NCBI RefSeq assembly: GCF_026013545.1
Contig: NZ_JAPDOG010000018.1
Span: forward strand, 1 to 64,000
Source of the DNA: Defluviimonas salinarum
Lineage (GTDB): Bacteria; Pseudomonadota; Alphaproteobacteria; Rhodobacterales; Rhodobacteraceae
Direction: 5' to 3'
DNA: 64,000 nucleotides
The translations under genes and the position numbers were made by a program. Shown one piece after another: positions 42,481 to 54,175 of this stretch. The notes under the pieces are model-generated. The model saw only the letters and a list, made by a program, of their open reading frames with translations. It ran no database searches and had not been told where the DNA came from. Each line of letters opens with the position of its first letter. Position 1 is the first letter of the stretch.

Positions 42481-44460
42481 TCAGAGCGCGATGCGGAACC
42501 GGGCGAAGCCGTCCGGCCCGTCGCCGGCCGGTTCGATCGCCAGCGATGTCAGGCCGTCGAGGTGGCCGGCGGCCCGCGGGCCGGTGTCGAACACGACGCT
42601 CGTCCCCGGCAAGGCCTTGAATTTCCAGTTGGAATCGGCAGCCGGGTTGATCGTGCCCTGTTCGATGATGTAGCGCACAATGATGTCGCGGTTGGTGTCG
42701 GGCCCTTCGAAGATGATGGTGTCGCCCTTGGCGCCGGGGAACGCGCCGCCACCGGAGGCGCGGTAGTTGTTCGTCGCGATCACGAACTCGGCCGCGGGGT
42801 CGACGGGCTGGCCCTCGTGCATCAGGCTGCCGATACGGCTCGCGCCGGGGTTCAGATCCTCGCCCTTGGGTCCGTATTTCGAAGGCTGCGAGAGGTCGAT
42901 CTCGTAGGTCACGCCGTCGATGACGTCGAAGTTGTAGGAGGGGAAGTCGGGATTGATGAGCGGCTGGTCGGCTTCGCCCGGCGTGACCTGGTTGAAGATG
43001 CCGGCGGAGCGTTCGAGCCAGTCCTTCAACTCGGCCCCGGTCACCTTCACCGCGCGGATCGTGTTGGGGTAGAGATAGAGGTCGGCGACATTCTTGATCG
43101 CGACGTCGCCCGGCGGCACGTCGGTGTAATAGTCCGGCCCGCCCCGGCCCCCGGCCTTGAAGGGCGCGGACGCCGAGAGGATCGGCAGGGCCTCGTAATC
43201 GGTGCCCTTCATCATCTCGGCGATGTACCATTTCTGGGCGATCGAGACGATCTGGACCGACGGGTCGTCGGCGACGAGCGCGAAGTAGCTGTGCAGCGGC
43301 GCCGAGGTCTTGCCGACCGCGCGGCGGATGTAGCCGAGCGTTTCGTCGTGCTCCTTCCGGACCGCGTCGAGCACTGTCGGCACGCTCTCGACGAGGGGCG
43401 TCACCGAGCGGTCCTCGTTCCGTTGCGAGATCGGCCGGGCCTCGGTCGTGAAGCTGATCACCCGCCATGCGTTGCTGTCGCGTTCGAGGAGGAGGTCGAT
43501 GAGTCCCATGTGGGAGCCCCAGAACCCGGCCATCACCGCGGGCTTGCCGGAGATCGTGCCGGTCGCGGCATCGACCTCGGCATAGCCGTCGAAGGTCGGC
43601 GAGGGGAAGACAAGGTGGCTGTGGCCGGTCATCACGGCGTCGATCCCCTCGACGCGGGCCAGGGGCACCGAGGCGTTCTCCATCCCGTCGGCATGGTCTG
43701 CGTCTGCGATGCCGGAATGGGAAAGCGCCACGATGATGTCGCAGCTCTCCTCGCGCATCTGCGGCACCCAGGCCCGCGCCGTCTCGACGATGTCGCGGGC
43801 CTGCGCCTTGCCTTCGAGGTGGCGGCGGTCCCAGGTCATGATCTGCGGCGGTACGAAGCCGATGAGGCCGACCCGGATCGGATGGGCCTGGCCGGCGCCA
43901 TCCGTCACCTCGCGGTCGAGGATGACATAGGGTTTCAGGAGCGTCTCGTCCGCGCGTGGGGAGGCGCCGAGCCTTGTCGCCACATTGGCCGAGACGATCG
44001 GAAAATTGGCGCCGGCGACCGATTTCATGAGGAAGTCGAGCCCGTAGTTGAACTCGTGGTTGCCGAGCGTCGAGGCGTCGAAGCCGAGCGTGTTCATCGC
44101 GGCGATGATCGGGTGAAGGTCGCCCTCCTTCATGCCGCGCTCGTAGGCGATGTAGTCGCCCATCGGGTTGCCCTGCAAGAAGTCGCCGTTGTCGACGAGC
44201 ATCGCGTTGGTGGCCTCGGCGCGGATCGCCTCGATGATCGCGGCGGTGCGGGCGAGGCCCACGGTGTCGACCGGCTTGTCGGAGTAATAGTCGTAGGGGA
44301 AGACGTGGACGTGGAGGTCCGTGGTCTCCATGATCCTCAGATGCGCCTGTCCGGCGGCGGCGAAGGCGGAATAGGGATGCAGTGCGATCAAGGAGGCTCC
44401 GGCGGCGGTTCCGGAGAGAAAATCCCTCCGGGTCAATGGGTTGAGCGGTACACTTGTCAT
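42481..44460 (-). CDS. cpdB: 2',3'-cyclic-nucleotide 2'-phosphodiesterase/3'-nucleotidase
   Basis: The 659-residue periplasmic enzyme degrades 2',3'-cyclic nucleotides and 3'-nucleotides. A twin-arginine signal (LTRRDFLSGTAAGASLIALH in part) leads the protein. The metallophosphatase domain has TTDLHVHVFPYDYYSD, VDNGDFLQGNPMGDY, LGNHEFNYGLDF, SHSGIA and MTGHSHLVFP. A 5'-nucleotidase C-terminal substrate domain follows, with NYRASGGGAFPG. GGGAGGCGACC precedes the ATG. The twin-arginine start implies folding before export. Confidence 0.93.
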   Translation of the reverse strand: MTSVPLNPLTRRDFLSGTAAGASLIALHPYSAFAAAGQAHLRIMETTDLHVHVFPYDYYSDKPVDTVGLARTAAIIEAIRAEATNAMLVDNGDFLQGNPMGDYIAYERGMKEGDLHPIIAAMNTLGFDASTLGNHEFNYGLDFLMKSVAGANFPIVSANVATRLGASPRADETLLKPYVILDREVTDGAGQAHPIRVGLIGFVPPQIMTWDRRHLEGKAQARDIVETARAWVPQMREESCDIIVALSHSGIADADHADGMENASVPLARVEGIDAVMTGHSHLVFPSPTFDGYAEVDAATGTISGKPAVMAGFWGSHMGLIDLLLERDSNAWRVISFTTEARPISQRNEDRSVTPLVESVPTVLDAVRKEHDETLGYIRRAVGKTSAPLHSYFALVADDPSVQIVSIAQKWYIAEMMKGTDYEALPILSASAPFKAGGRGGPDYYTDVPPGDVAIKNVADLYLYPNTIRAVKVTGAELKDWLERSAGIFNQVTPGEADQPLINPDFPSYNFDVIDGVTYEIDLSQPSKYGPKGEDLNPGASRIGSLMHEGQPVDPAAEFVIATNNYRASGGGAFPGAKGDTIIFEGPDTNRDIIVRYIIEQGTINPAADSNWKFKALPGTSVVFDTGPRAAGHLDGLTSLAIEPAGDGPDGFARFRIAL

Positions 44461-44672
44461 GGTCGCCTCCCTGCGCGCGGATGGTCACTGTCGCAGGGTA
44501 TCATGACATGGGGCCGACACTAATCGCTGGCGTAAACGGTTTCCATACCATTTGCGCGTAATTCATCATCGTTAGTATCGTAAGGGTTGAGTTTGCCGGA
44601 GGCGTCAGATGGCGGGTTTGCAACCGGTGATGTGCCGTGCCACATCTGGGCGGCGACGGTGCGGAGCGGGCG

Positions 44673-45632
44673 ATGCGGCTGGCGGAGACGGTGACATTCG
44701 GAGGCGCGGGGCTCGACCGGGCGGCCGGGCTGCGCGGCGATCCGGAGGCGGTCGCGGCGCACCTCTGCGCCGGGGAGACGCGAATCCTGCCGGTCTGGCG
44801 CGGCAAGCCGCTGTTCGCGGGGAATGCCGCGGGCTGGTTGCCGCCCGGCCATGCGGTGCTCGCCGAGGCCGCGGAGGCGCCGGTGCTGCTCGGGCTCGAG
44901 GGTGGTGCGGCGCGGTTCGCGGTCGATGTCTCGGGCTGGGAGCCCCCTGCGGGCGAGGCACTGGCGGAGGGGGTCTTCTTCGATCCGACCGAGCAGCGTC
45001 ATCCGGCCCTGCCGGGCGATCACCGCTTCGCCGAGCTGCGCGGGCTCATGGCGGAGCTTGCGGCCGGGGACGCGGAGCTTGTGGCGACCGCGAAGGCGCT
45101 TCTCGGCTGGCACCGGAGCCACCGGTTCTGTTCGGCCTGCGGCCGCCCGAGCGCGGTGATCGAGGCGGGCTGGCAGCGCCGCTGCCCGGACTGCGGGACA
45201 CGGCATTTCCCGCGCACCGATCCGGTGGTGATCATGCTCGTCACGTGCGGCGAGCGGACACTGCTCGGCCGCTCGCCGGGCTGGCCCGAGGGCATGTATT
45301 CGTGTCTCGCGGGCTTCATGGAGCCGGGCGAGACGATCGAGGCCGCGGTGCGCCGCGAGGTCGCCGAGGAGACCGGGGTGCGGATCGGGCGGGTAAGCTA
45401 TCTCGCGAGCCAGCCCTGGCCCTATCCCTCGTCACTGATGATCGGCTGCCTCGCCGAGGCCGAGAGCGAGGCGATCACGCTCGACCCGGTCGAGCTGGAG
45501 GCGGCGGTCTGGATCGGCCGCGAGGAGGCGGCGCGGGTGCTGGCCGGGGACCATCCGACGATCCGCCGGCCGCGGCGGGGGGCGATCGCGGGGTTCCTGC
45601 TGACCCATTGGGTTGCGGACCGGCTGGATTGA
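44673..45632 (+). CDS. nudC: NADH pyrophosphatase (NAD-decapping Nudix hydrolase)
   Basis: The 319-residue protein has the NudC layout: a variable N-terminal domain, a zinc ribbon with four cysteines (CSACGRP and CPDCGTRHFPRTDP), then the Nudix box GFMEPGETIEAAVRREVAEE. The QPWPYPSS motif specific to NADH pyrophosphatases follows. It hydrolyses NADH and NAD-capped RNA. The ATG at 44673 has GCGGAGCGGGCG before it; an in-frame GTG 36 bases upstream is an alternative. Confidence 0.93.
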   Translation: MRLAETVTFGGAGLDRAAGLRGDPEAVAAHLCAGETRILPVWRGKPLFAGNAAGWLPPGHAVLAEAAEAPVLLGLEGGAARFAVDVSGWEPPAGEALAEGVFFDPTEQRHPALPGDHRFAELRGLMAELAAGDAELVATAKALLGWHRSHRFCSACGRPSAVIEAGWQRRCPDCGTRHFPRTDPVVIMLVTCGERTLLGRSPGWPEGMYSCLAGFMEPGETIEAAVRREVAEETGVRIGRVSYLASQPWPYPSSLMIGCLAEAESEAITLDPVELEAAVWIGREEAARVLAGDHPTIRRPRRGAIAGFLLTHWVADRLD

Positions 45633-45671
45633 CGCCATTAGACCGGGCATGCGGATGAGGGAGATGAGCGC

Positions 45672-46145
45672 GTGAAGTTTTCCACGGTGCAGGACATTGC
45701 GGCCCCGGCTGATCTGGTCTTCGACGCGGTGTCGGACTTCGCCGCGTTCGAGCGTGCCGCGTTGCGGCGCGGGGCGGAGGTGTCGCGGGTCGACCGGCCC
45801 GAGGAAGGCATCCTCGGCACCACCTGGAGCCTGCGGTTCCCGTTGCGCGGGCGGATGCGCCGCCTCGTCTGCGACGTGCAGCGATTCGAACCGCCGAACG
45901 CGATGCTGGTGGCCGCGGAAAGCGGCGGCTTCGAGATGACGCTCAACGTCGGCCTCGTGGCGCTGGCGCGGGCGCGGACACGGCTGGGCCTCGATCTCGA
46001 GATCAGGCCGCGCTCGATGACCGCGCGGCTGATGCTGCAGACGCTGAAGCTGAAACGCGCGAGCTACATGCGCGAGTTCGAGGGCCGGGTGAAACGCTAT
46101 GCCGGGGAACTGGAGCAGCGCCACGCCCCCGGCCGCGTCGAGTGA
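45672..46145 (+). CDS. SRPBCC-family (START-like) protein
   Basis: The 157-residue protein starts at GTG 45672 behind GAGGGAGATGAGCGC. It shows the SRPBCC beta-helix-grip pattern: an AAPADLVFDAVSDFAAFERA opening, central strands around WSLRFPLRGRMRRL, and a long C-terminal helix. Such proteins bind hydrophobic ligands. Its last 20 codons form the first part of the tandem repeat array that fills the gap to pheA. The stop TGA lies inside repeat unit 1, so the array was built from this gene's own 3' end. Confidence 0.78.
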   Translation: MKFSTVQDIAAPADLVFDAVSDFAAFERAALRRGAEVSRVDRPEEGILGTTWSLRFPLRGRMRRLVCDVQRFEPPNAMLVAAESGGFEMTLNVGLVALARARTRLGLDLEIRPRSMTARLMLQTLKLKRASYMREFEGRVKRYAGELEQRHAPGRVE

Positions 46146-46889
46146 TCGGACTCAGGGACGCGACGGGTTGGCCGGGTAGACGCCGAGAAGCGACTTCGAC
46201 GAGAGGGGGCGAGTTCCTCGCGCGTGGCGGACATGGGTGTCCTTCGGGTGAAACGCGAAGCCGGGGAACTGGAGCAGCACCAAGCACCCGGCCGCGTCGA
46301 GGGACCCGGCGCAGGGACGCGACGGGTCGACCGGGCAGACGCTGAGGAGCGACTTCGACGAGAGGGGGGCGAGCTCCGCGAGCGCGAGGCGGACGTTGGT
46401 GTCCTCCGGGTGAGACGCCAAGCCGGGGAACTGGACCAGCGCCATGCCCTGGCCGCGTCGGGTGATCCGGCGCAGGGACGCGACGGGTCGGCCGGGCGAC
46501 GCCGGGAAGCGACTTCGAAGTGAACGGGGCGAGCTCCTCGCGCGTGGCGGACATGGGTGTCCTCCGGGTGAAACGCCAAGCCGGGGAACTGGACCAGCGC
46601 CATGCCCCGGCCGCGTCGGGTGATCCGGCTCAGGGACGCGACGGGTCGGCCGGGCAGACGCCGGGAAGCGACTTCGAAGTGAACGGGGCGAGTTCCTCGC
46701 GCGTGGCAGACATGGGTGTCCTCCGGGTGAAACGCCATGCCGGGGAACTGGAGCAGGACCACGCACCCGGCCGCGTCGAGGGACCTGGCTCAGGGACGCG
46801 ACGGGTCGGCCGGGTAGACGCCGAGAAGCGACATCGACGAGGTGAAGTAGTCGAGCTCCTCGAGCGCGAGGCGGACGTTGGTGTCGTCC
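46087..46889. repeat. Five tandem ~160-bp units built from joined 3' ends of two convergent genes
   Basis: Units begin at 46087, 46246, 46408, 46566 and 46725, with lengths 159, 162, 158, 159 and 165. Each opens with GGGTGAAACGC..GCCGGGGAACTGGA, the 3' end of the SRPBCC gene. Each continues with CAGGGACGCGACGGG..CGGGCAGACGCC..GCGACTTCGA, matching the pheA 3' end read on the other strand. Unit 1 contains the real SRPBCC stop and unit 5 the real pheA stop and final codons, so both genes are intact. Units 3 and 4 are almost identical and thus youngest; units 2 and 5 share the GTCGAGGGACC variant. CCGGGTG at both junctions suggests microhomology started the duplication. Confidence 0.9.
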
Positions 46890-47623
46890 GGGTGGCCTTC
46901 GATATCGGCGTAGAACTGGGTCGCGGAGAACGAGCCGTCGACCATGTAGCTTTCGAGCTTGGTCATGTTGACGCCGTTGGTCGCGAAGCCGCCCATCGCC
47001 TTGTAGAGCGCGGCCGGGATGTTGCGGACGCGGAACACGAAGGTGGTCATCATCTTGCCGTCGCCGCGCCGGGCGAGGTTCGGCTCGCGCGCCATGACGA
47101 GGAAGCGGGTGGTGTTGTGCGCCCGGTCCTCGATATGGCGGGCGATGAGGTCGAGCCCGTAGATCTCGCCGGCAAGCTCGGAGGCGAGCGCGGCGAGCTT
47201 CGGATCGCCGAGCTCGGCGACGTGGCGCGCCGATCCGGCGGTGTCGGCGCCGGTCACCGGCTTCAGCCCGTGCTTGGTGAGGAAGTTGCGGCACTGGCCG
47301 AGGAGCACGGTGTGGCTCATCGTGCCCTCGATCTCCTCGAGCCGGGTGCCGGGCACGGCGAGGAGGTTGATGTGCACGCGCACGAAGGTCTCGGCGACGA
47401 TGTGGAGGCCGGATTCGGGCAGGAGGTGGTGGATGTCGGCCACGCGCCCGTAGGTCGAGTTCTCGACCGGCAGCATCGCGAGCTCGGCGCGGCCGCTGCG
47501 CACCGTCTCGATCGTGTCCTCGAAGGTGGCGCAGGGCAACGCCTCGAGGTCCGGATAAGCCTGGTGGCAGGCCTGATGCGAATAGGCTCCGGGCTCTCCC
47601 TGGAAGGCGATCCGACCGGTCAT
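46790..47623 (-). CDS. pheA: Prephenate dehydratase
   Basis: The 277-residue protein converts prephenate to phenylpyruvate for phenylalanine synthesis. The catalytic domain has IAFQGEPGAYSHQACHQ, LPVENSTYGRVADIHHLL, the conserved TRF motif in NTTRFLVMA and a C-terminal ACT domain with the GALxxAL-like IPAALYKAMGGFA and ESYMVDGSFSATQFYADIEGH in part. No chorismate mutase domain is fused. It lies divergent to the cytochrome c gene. Its last 33 codons lie in unit 5 of the tandem array, and decayed copies of them recur in units 1-4. Confidence 0.94.
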   Translation of the reverse strand: MTGRIAFQGEPGAYSHQACHQAYPDLEALPCATFEDTIETVRSGRAELAMLPVENSTYGRVADIHHLLPESGLHIVAETFVRVHINLLAVPGTRLEEIEGTMSHTVLLGQCRNFLTKHGLKPVTGADTAGSARHVAELGDPKLAALASELAGEIYGLDLIARHIEDRAHNTTRFLVMAREPNLARRGDGKMMTTFVFRVRNIPAALYKAMGGFATNGVNMTKLESYMVDGSFSATQFYADIEGHPDDTNVRLALEELDYFTSSMSLLGVYPADPSRP

Positions 47624-47743
47624 GGGGGTGGCTCCTTGGCGACAGCCCGGCTCCGGGCGCTTCGCGGCGCTAACTATACCTTGAAACCGGGCAGGGGAAG
47701 CGGGTAGATACGCCGCGACGGAATGCCAGGGTAGAGGCGCGAC

Positions 47744-48271
47744 ATGTTCGACACGATGACTGTAACGAAGGCCGGCGGCGCGCTGTGCGGGGCTTTCCTG
47801 ATCTTCCTTCTGGGCAAGTGGGCGGCCGAGTCGCTCTACCATACCGCCCCGGCCGCGCATGGCGGCGAGGAGGTCGCGCAGGCCTACACGATCGACACCG
47901 GCGCCGAGGCGGGCGGCGGGGAAGCCGCGGCCGAGGAAGGCCCGGACTTCGCGACGCTGCTGGCTTCGGCCGACGCCGCGGCTGGCGAGAAGGTCTTCGG
48001 CAAGTGCAAGGCCTGCCACAAGCTAGACGGCTCGAACGGCACCGGTCCGCATCTCGACGGCGTGGTGAACCGCGCGGTGGGCGCTGTCGCGGGCTTCGGC
48101 TACTCGGACGCGATGGCCGGTCATGGCGGCACCTGGGATCCCGAGACGCTCTCGGCCTTCCTCGAGGATCCGAAGGGCAATGTCGCCGGCACCAAGATGT
48201 CCTTCGCCGGCCTCAAGAAGCCCGAGGACCGCGCCAACCTGATCGCCTATCTGCAGTCGCTCGGCGGCTGA
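47744..48271 (+). CDS. Membrane-anchored cytochrome c (c-y/c552 type)
   Basis: The 175-residue protein has an uncleaved N-terminal anchor ([20 protein letters not shown]). A flexible Ala/Gly/Glu-rich linker follows, then a class I cytochrome c domain with the haem motif CKACH and the methionine ligand in GTKMSF. Cytochromes of this type carry electrons from the bc1 complex to terminal oxidases such as cbb3, whose genes lie at 61665. The family is called cycM or cycY in Rhodobacter and Paracoccus. It ends before a clear terminator. Confidence 0.9.
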   Translation: MFDTMTVTKAGGALCGAFLIFLLGKWAAESLYHTAPAAHGGEEVAQAYTIDTGAEAGGGEAAAEEGPDFATLLASADAAAGEKVFGKCKACHKLDGSNGTGPHLDGVVNRAVGAVAGFGYSDAMAGHGGTWDPETLSAFLEDPKGNVAGTKMSFAGLKKPEDRANLIAYLQSLGG

Positions 48272-48297
48272 TCCGCACACGCTGCGGCAAGAATGCA

Positions 48298-48322
48298 GGC
48301 CGCCCCGAGGGGCGGCCCTTTT
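48298..48322 (+). terminator. Rho-independent terminator of the cytochrome c gene
   Basis: GGCCGCCCC (48298-48306) pairs perfectly with GGGGCGGCC (48309-48317), followed by CTTTT. The 9-bp GC stem plus T tract, 26 bp after the stop codon, is a canonical terminator. Confidence 0.8.
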
Positions 48323-48434
48323 CATGTCCGCAGGCAATATCACAAATTCGCAACTTGATGCCGCGCCCCGCGACGTTCTAGCTTGCCTAGGCAGAAGAAA
48401 CGGGTGCCGCGGACGGCGCGCGAAGGAGGTAGCG

Positions 48435-50354
48435 ATGAATCGGCAGGGACCCGGACACGAGGCCGGACTCGGATCCTGGGCGCAGAGGCGCAGGCTGGCG
48501 CTGGCCGCTCCGGGCGTCGCGGCGCTTCTCTGTCTGGCGCTGCCCGGCGCCGCGGGCGCGCAGGGCGCCGTCACCATCTCGCACGGTTATTCCAACTTCG
48601 GCGAGCTGAAATACCCGGCCGATTTCGCCCATCTCGACTACGTCAACCCGGACGCGCCCAAGGGCGGCGAGATCTCGATCTGGTCGCAGGGCAGTTTCGA
48701 CAGCTTCAACCAGTATGCCCGCGACGGCGTGCCGGCCGCGCTCAACACGATCGGCAGCGAGGCGATCCTGACCACGACCGCCGACGATCCCTATGCCGCC
48801 TACTGCTTCCTCTGCACCACGCTCGAATACCCCGAGGACCTCTCGTTCGTCACCTTCAACCTGCGTGACGACGTGACCTTCTCGGACGGCGCGCCGATGA
48901 CGGCCGAGGACGTCGCCTTCAGCTTCAACCTGTTCCTCGAACAGGGCATCGCCGAATACCGCCGCATCGTCGAGGGCTTCATCGACCGGGTCGAGGTCGA
49001 GACGCCGCACCGGATCACCTTCTATTTCAACGACACCGCCTCGCTGCGCGACCGCGTCGGCTTCGCCGGCGGCACCCCGGTCTTTTCCAAGGCCTGGTTC
49101 GAGACGACCGGAACCCGGCTCGACAAGGCGACGCAGGCCCCGTTCATGTCGACCGGCGCCTATGTGCTCGACAGCTTCCGCTTCAACAGCCAGGTCGTCT
49201 ACAAGCGCAATCCCGACTACTGGGGCGGCGACGTCCCGTTCAATGTCGGGCGCAACAATTTCGACCGCATCCGGGTCGAGTATTTCGGCGACAGCGACGC
49301 CGCCTTCGAGGGCTTCAAGGCGGGCGACTACACGTTCCGCAACGAGAACTCCTCGCAGGACTGGGCCACGGGCTACGATTTCCAGGCCGTCACCAAGGGC
49401 TGGGTGAAGCGCGAGGAGATCCCCGACGGCAATGTCGGGACGCGGCTATCCTGGGTCTTCAACCTCGACCGGCCGAACTGGCAGGACGCCCGCGTGCGCG
49501 ACGCGATCGGCATGATGTTCAACTACGAATGGTCGAAGCAGACGCTGCAGTACGGGCTCTACGAGCGCCCGGTCTCGTTCTGGTCGAACACCGATCTGGC
49601 CGCGTCCGGCACGCCGTCGGAGGGCGAGGCCGCTCTTCTCAAGCCGCTGGTCGACGAGGGGCTTCTCGACGCCGCGATCCTGACCGATGCGGCGCGGGCT
49701 CCGCTGGAACACGACGCGGCGGCGAACCGGCCGTCGCGGAGGATCATCCGCGAGGCGGCGGCGCTTCTGGATGCGGCGGGCTGGACCACAGGATCCGACG
49801 GGATGCGCAGGAATGCCCAAGGTCAGCCCCTGAGCCTGACGATCATCCAGTTCAGCCCGATCTACGACCGTTTCATCAACCCCTTCATCGAGAACCTGCG
49901 TCTCATCGGCGTCGAGGGGAAACTTGAGCGGGTCGACACGTCGCAATATGTCGAGCGCCGCCGCAAGGGCGATTTCGACCTCGCCAACCAGGGCTTCGAC
50001 ATGGATTTCGAACCGTCGATCGGGCTCGAGCAATGGTTCGCCTCGAAGACCGCCGACGACAGTTCGCGCAACCTGATGCGGCTGAAGAACCCCGCGATCG
50101 ACCGGCTGATCGGCCATGTCATCGCGGCCAAGACGCTCGACGAGCTGAAGACCTCGGTCCATGCGCTCGACCGGGCGCTCCGGGCTGTGGGCTTCGACAT
50201 CCCGCTCTGGTACAACCCGGTGACCTGGGTGGCCTATTACGACATCTACGGCCATCCCGAGAACCTGCCGCCCTTACAGGTGGGCGAGCTGGACTTCTGG
50301 TGGTATGACGCCGACAAGGCCGCAGAACTGAAAGCGGCGGGCGCCCTCAACTGA
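48435..50354 (+). CDS. yejA: ABC transporter substrate-binding protein, YejA type
   Basis: The 639-residue family 5 solute-binding protein has a signal peptide ([22 protein letters not shown], cleavage near residue 42). The YejA-like blocks [20 protein letters not shown] in part, [23 protein letters not shown] in part, and [21 protein letters not shown] in part are present. YejABEF systems import peptides, including microcin C in E. coli. A GAAGGAGGTAGCG ribosome-binding site precedes the ATG. It leads a five-gene operon. Confidence 0.93.
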   Translation: MNRQGPGHEAGLGSWAQRRRLALAAPGVAALLCLALPGAAGAQGAVTISHGYSNFGELKYPADFAHLDYVNPDAPKGGEISIWSQGSFDSFNQYARDGVPAALNTIGSEAILTTTADDPYAAYCFLCTTLEYPEDLSFVTFNLRDDVTFSDGAPMTAEDVAFSFNLFLEQGIAEYRRIVEGFIDRVEVETPHRITFYFNDTASLRDRVGFAGGTPVFSKAWFETTGTRLDKATQAPFMSTGAYVLDSFRFNSQVVYKRNPDYWGGDVPFNVGRNNFDRIRVEYFGDSDAAFEGFKAGDYTFRNENSSQDWATGYDFQAVTKGWVKREEIPDGNVGTRLSWVFNLDRPNWQDARVRDAIGMMFNYEWSKQTLQYGLYERPVSFWSNTDLAASGTPSEGEAALLKPLVDEGLLDAAILTDAARAPLEHDAAANRPSRRIIREAAALLDAAGWTTGSDGMRRNAQGQPLSLTIIQFSPIYDRFINPFIENLRLIGVEGKLERVDTSQYVERRRKGDFDLANQGFDMDFEPSIGLEQWFASKTADDSSRNLMRLKNPAIDRLIGHVIAAKTLDELKTSVHALDRALRAVGFDIPLWYNPVTWVAYYDIYGHPENLPPLQVGELDFWWYDADKAAELKAAGALN

Positions 50355-50382
50355 GGCGGCCGAGGAAAGAGCAGACCGTCTG

Positions 50383-51468
50383 ATGGGCGCCTATATCCTG
50401 CGAAGATTGCTTCTGATGATCCCGACCCTGTTCGGGATCATGCTGATCAACTTCACGCTGACGCAATTCGTGCCCGGCGGGCCGGTCGAGCAGATCATCG
50501 CCCGGCTCGAAGGCTCGGGCGACGTGTTCCAGAACATCACCGGAGGCGGCGACACCGCCCTGCAGGATCAGTCCGGCGGCGACGAGCGCTATCTCGGCGC
50601 GCGCGGCCTGCCACCGGAGTTCATCAAGGAGCTGGAGCAGCAGTTCGGGCTCGACCGGCCGGCGCATGAGCGGTTCTTCAAGATGATCGGCGACTATCTC
50701 GTCTTCGACTTCGGCGAGAGCTATTTCCGCAAGATCTCCGTGATCGACCTCGTGGTCGAGAAGATGCCGGTCTCGATCACGCTCGGGCTCTGGTCGACGC
50801 TCCTCGCCTATCTGATCTCGATCCCGCTCGGCATCCGCAAGGCGGTCCGGGACGGGTCGAAGTTCGACACCTGGACCTCGGGCACGATCATCGTCGCCTA
50901 TGCGATTCCGGGCTTCCTTTTCGCGGTGCTTCTCATCGTGCTCTTCGCGGGCGGCAGCTACTGGCGCATCTTCCCGCTGCGCGGTCTCACCTCGGACAAC
51001 TGGGAGAGCCTGAGCCTGATCGGCAAGATCGGCGATTACTTCTGGCACATCACGCTGCCGGTGGTGGCCTCGACGATCTCCAGCTTCGCGACGCTGACGC
51101 TCCTGACCAAGAACAGCTTCCTCGACGAGATCAACAAGCAGTATGTGCTCACCGCCAAGGCCAAGGGCCTGAGCGAGGGGCGCGTGCTGTACGGCCATGT
51201 CTTCCGCAACGCGATGCTGATCGTGATCGCGGGCTTTCCCGGCCTCTTCATCGCGGTCCTCTTCGGCGGCGGGCTCCTGATCGAGACGATCTTCTCGCTC
51301 GACGGGCTCGGGCGGCTTGGCTACGAGGCGGCGGTGGCGCGCGATTATCCGGTGGTCTTCGGCACGCTCTATGTCTTCGGTCTCCTCGGCCTCCTGATCG
51401 GGCTTCTGTCGGACCTCACCTATGTCCTCGTCGATCCCCGGATCGACTTCGAGAAGCGGGCCGGCTGA
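50383..51468 (+). CDS. yejB: ABC transporter permease YejB
   Basis: The 361-residue permease has an N-terminal membrane segment ([18 protein letters not shown]), a long periplasmic loop and five further membrane segments. The EAA-like coupling motif is [24 protein letters not shown] in part. [13 protein letters not shown] and [12 protein letters not shown] are typical of YejB. Its stop overlaps the yejE start by one base (TGATG). Confidence 0.93.
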   Translation: MGAYILRRLLLMIPTLFGIMLINFTLTQFVPGGPVEQIIARLEGSGDVFQNITGGGDTALQDQSGGDERYLGARGLPPEFIKELEQQFGLDRPAHERFFKMIGDYLVFDFGESYFRKISVIDLVVEKMPVSITLGLWSTLLAYLISIPLGIRKAVRDGSKFDTWTSGTIIVAYAIPGFLFAVLLIVLFAGGSYWRIFPLRGLTSDNWESLSLIGKIGDYFWHITLPVVASTISSFATLTLLTKNSFLDEINKQYVLTAKAKGLSEGRVLYGHVFRNAMLIVIAGFPGLFIAVLFGGGLLIETIFSLDGLGRLGYEAAVARDYPVVFGTLYVFGLLGLLIGLLSDLTYVLVDPRIDFEKRAG

Positions 51469-52567
51469 TGCGGCTGTCCCCCCTCAACCAGCGCCGCTGG
51501 CGCAACTTCAAGGCCAACCGCCGGGCGCTCTGGTCGCTCTGGATCTTCCTCGCCCTCTTCCTGCTCTCGCTCGTGGCCGAGGTCATCGCCAACGACAAGC
51601 CGATCCTCGTGAGCTATCGAGGCCAGCTTCACTTCCCGATCTACAAGTTCTACCCGGAGACGGCCTTCGGCGGCGATTTCAAGACCGAGGCGGTCTACCG
51701 CGAGCCGGAGGTGCGCTGCCTGATCAAGACCGGCGGGCGCGAGGAGTGTTTCGACGACCCAGAGGGGGTGATCGAAGATGCCGCCGACGGAGACGTGGCA
51801 GGCGAGGCGATCGAGAAGGGCTGGATCCTTTGGCCGCCGATCCCCTACAGCTACAACACGATCAACAACGTTGGCACCGCGCCCTCGGCGCCCGATGCCG
51901 ACCACTGGCTCGGCACCGACGACACCTCGCGCGACGTGCTGGCGCGGATCATCTACGGCTTCCGGCTCTCGATCCTCTTCACGCTGATCGTGACGACGAT
52001 CTCCAGCCTCATCGGCATCGCGGCGGGTGCGGTGCAGGGCTATTTCGGTGGCTGGGTCGACCTTACCTTCCAGCGGCTGCTGGAGATCTGGGGCTCGACG
52101 CCCGGCCTTTACGTCATCATCATCCTCTTCGCGATCCTCGGGCGCAGCTTCGGGCTCCTGGTCTTCGTGACGATCCTCTTCGGCTGGCCCGCCCTCGTCG
52201 GCGTGGTCAGGGCCGAGTTCCTGCGGGCGCGGAACTTCGAATATGTCCGCGCCGCCCGTGCGCTCGGCGTCGCGGACCGGGTGATCATGTTCCGCCACAT
52301 CCTGCCGAACGCGATGGTGGCGACGCTGACGCTCCTGCCGTTCATCGTCACCGGCGCGATCGGCGGGCTCGCGGCCCTTGATTATCTCGGCTACGGCCTG
52401 CCCTCGTCGCTGCCCTCGCTCGGGGAGCTGGCGCTGCAGGGCAAGTCGAACCTGCAGGCGCCGTGGCTCGGCTTCTCGGCCTTCTTCACCTTCGCCATCA
52501 TGCTCTCGCTTCTGGTCTTCATCTTCGAAGGCGTGCGCGATGCCTTCGATCCCCGGAAGACTTTCAA

Positions 52568-52571
<4 letters not shown>
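51468..52571 (+). CDS. yejE: ABC transporter permease YejE
   Basis: The 367-residue partner permease begins with LSPLNQRRWRNFKANRRALW and a membrane segment. A periplasmic domain (YRGQLHFPIYKFYPETAFGG in part) and the DPP/OppC-like core with LGTDDTSRDVLARIIYGFRLS in part follow. The coupling motif is YVRAARALGVADRVIMFRHILPNA in part. It overlaps yejF by four bases (ATGA). The gene order A-B-E-F is the standard one. Confidence 0.93.

Positions 52572-54171
<1,600 letters not shown>

Positions 54172-54175
<4 letters not shown>

Noticed and set aside
46087-46889. CRISPR array
   Set aside because: Units are about 160 bp, directly adjoining and without unique spacers, and no cas gene is present.
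46097-47707. Several long open frames through the tandem array on both strands, with repeated peptides such as FPGLAFHPEDTH
   Set aside because: They arise because the repeat unit lacks stops in some frames. They have no ribosome-binding sites, and the frames conflict with two well-supported genes.
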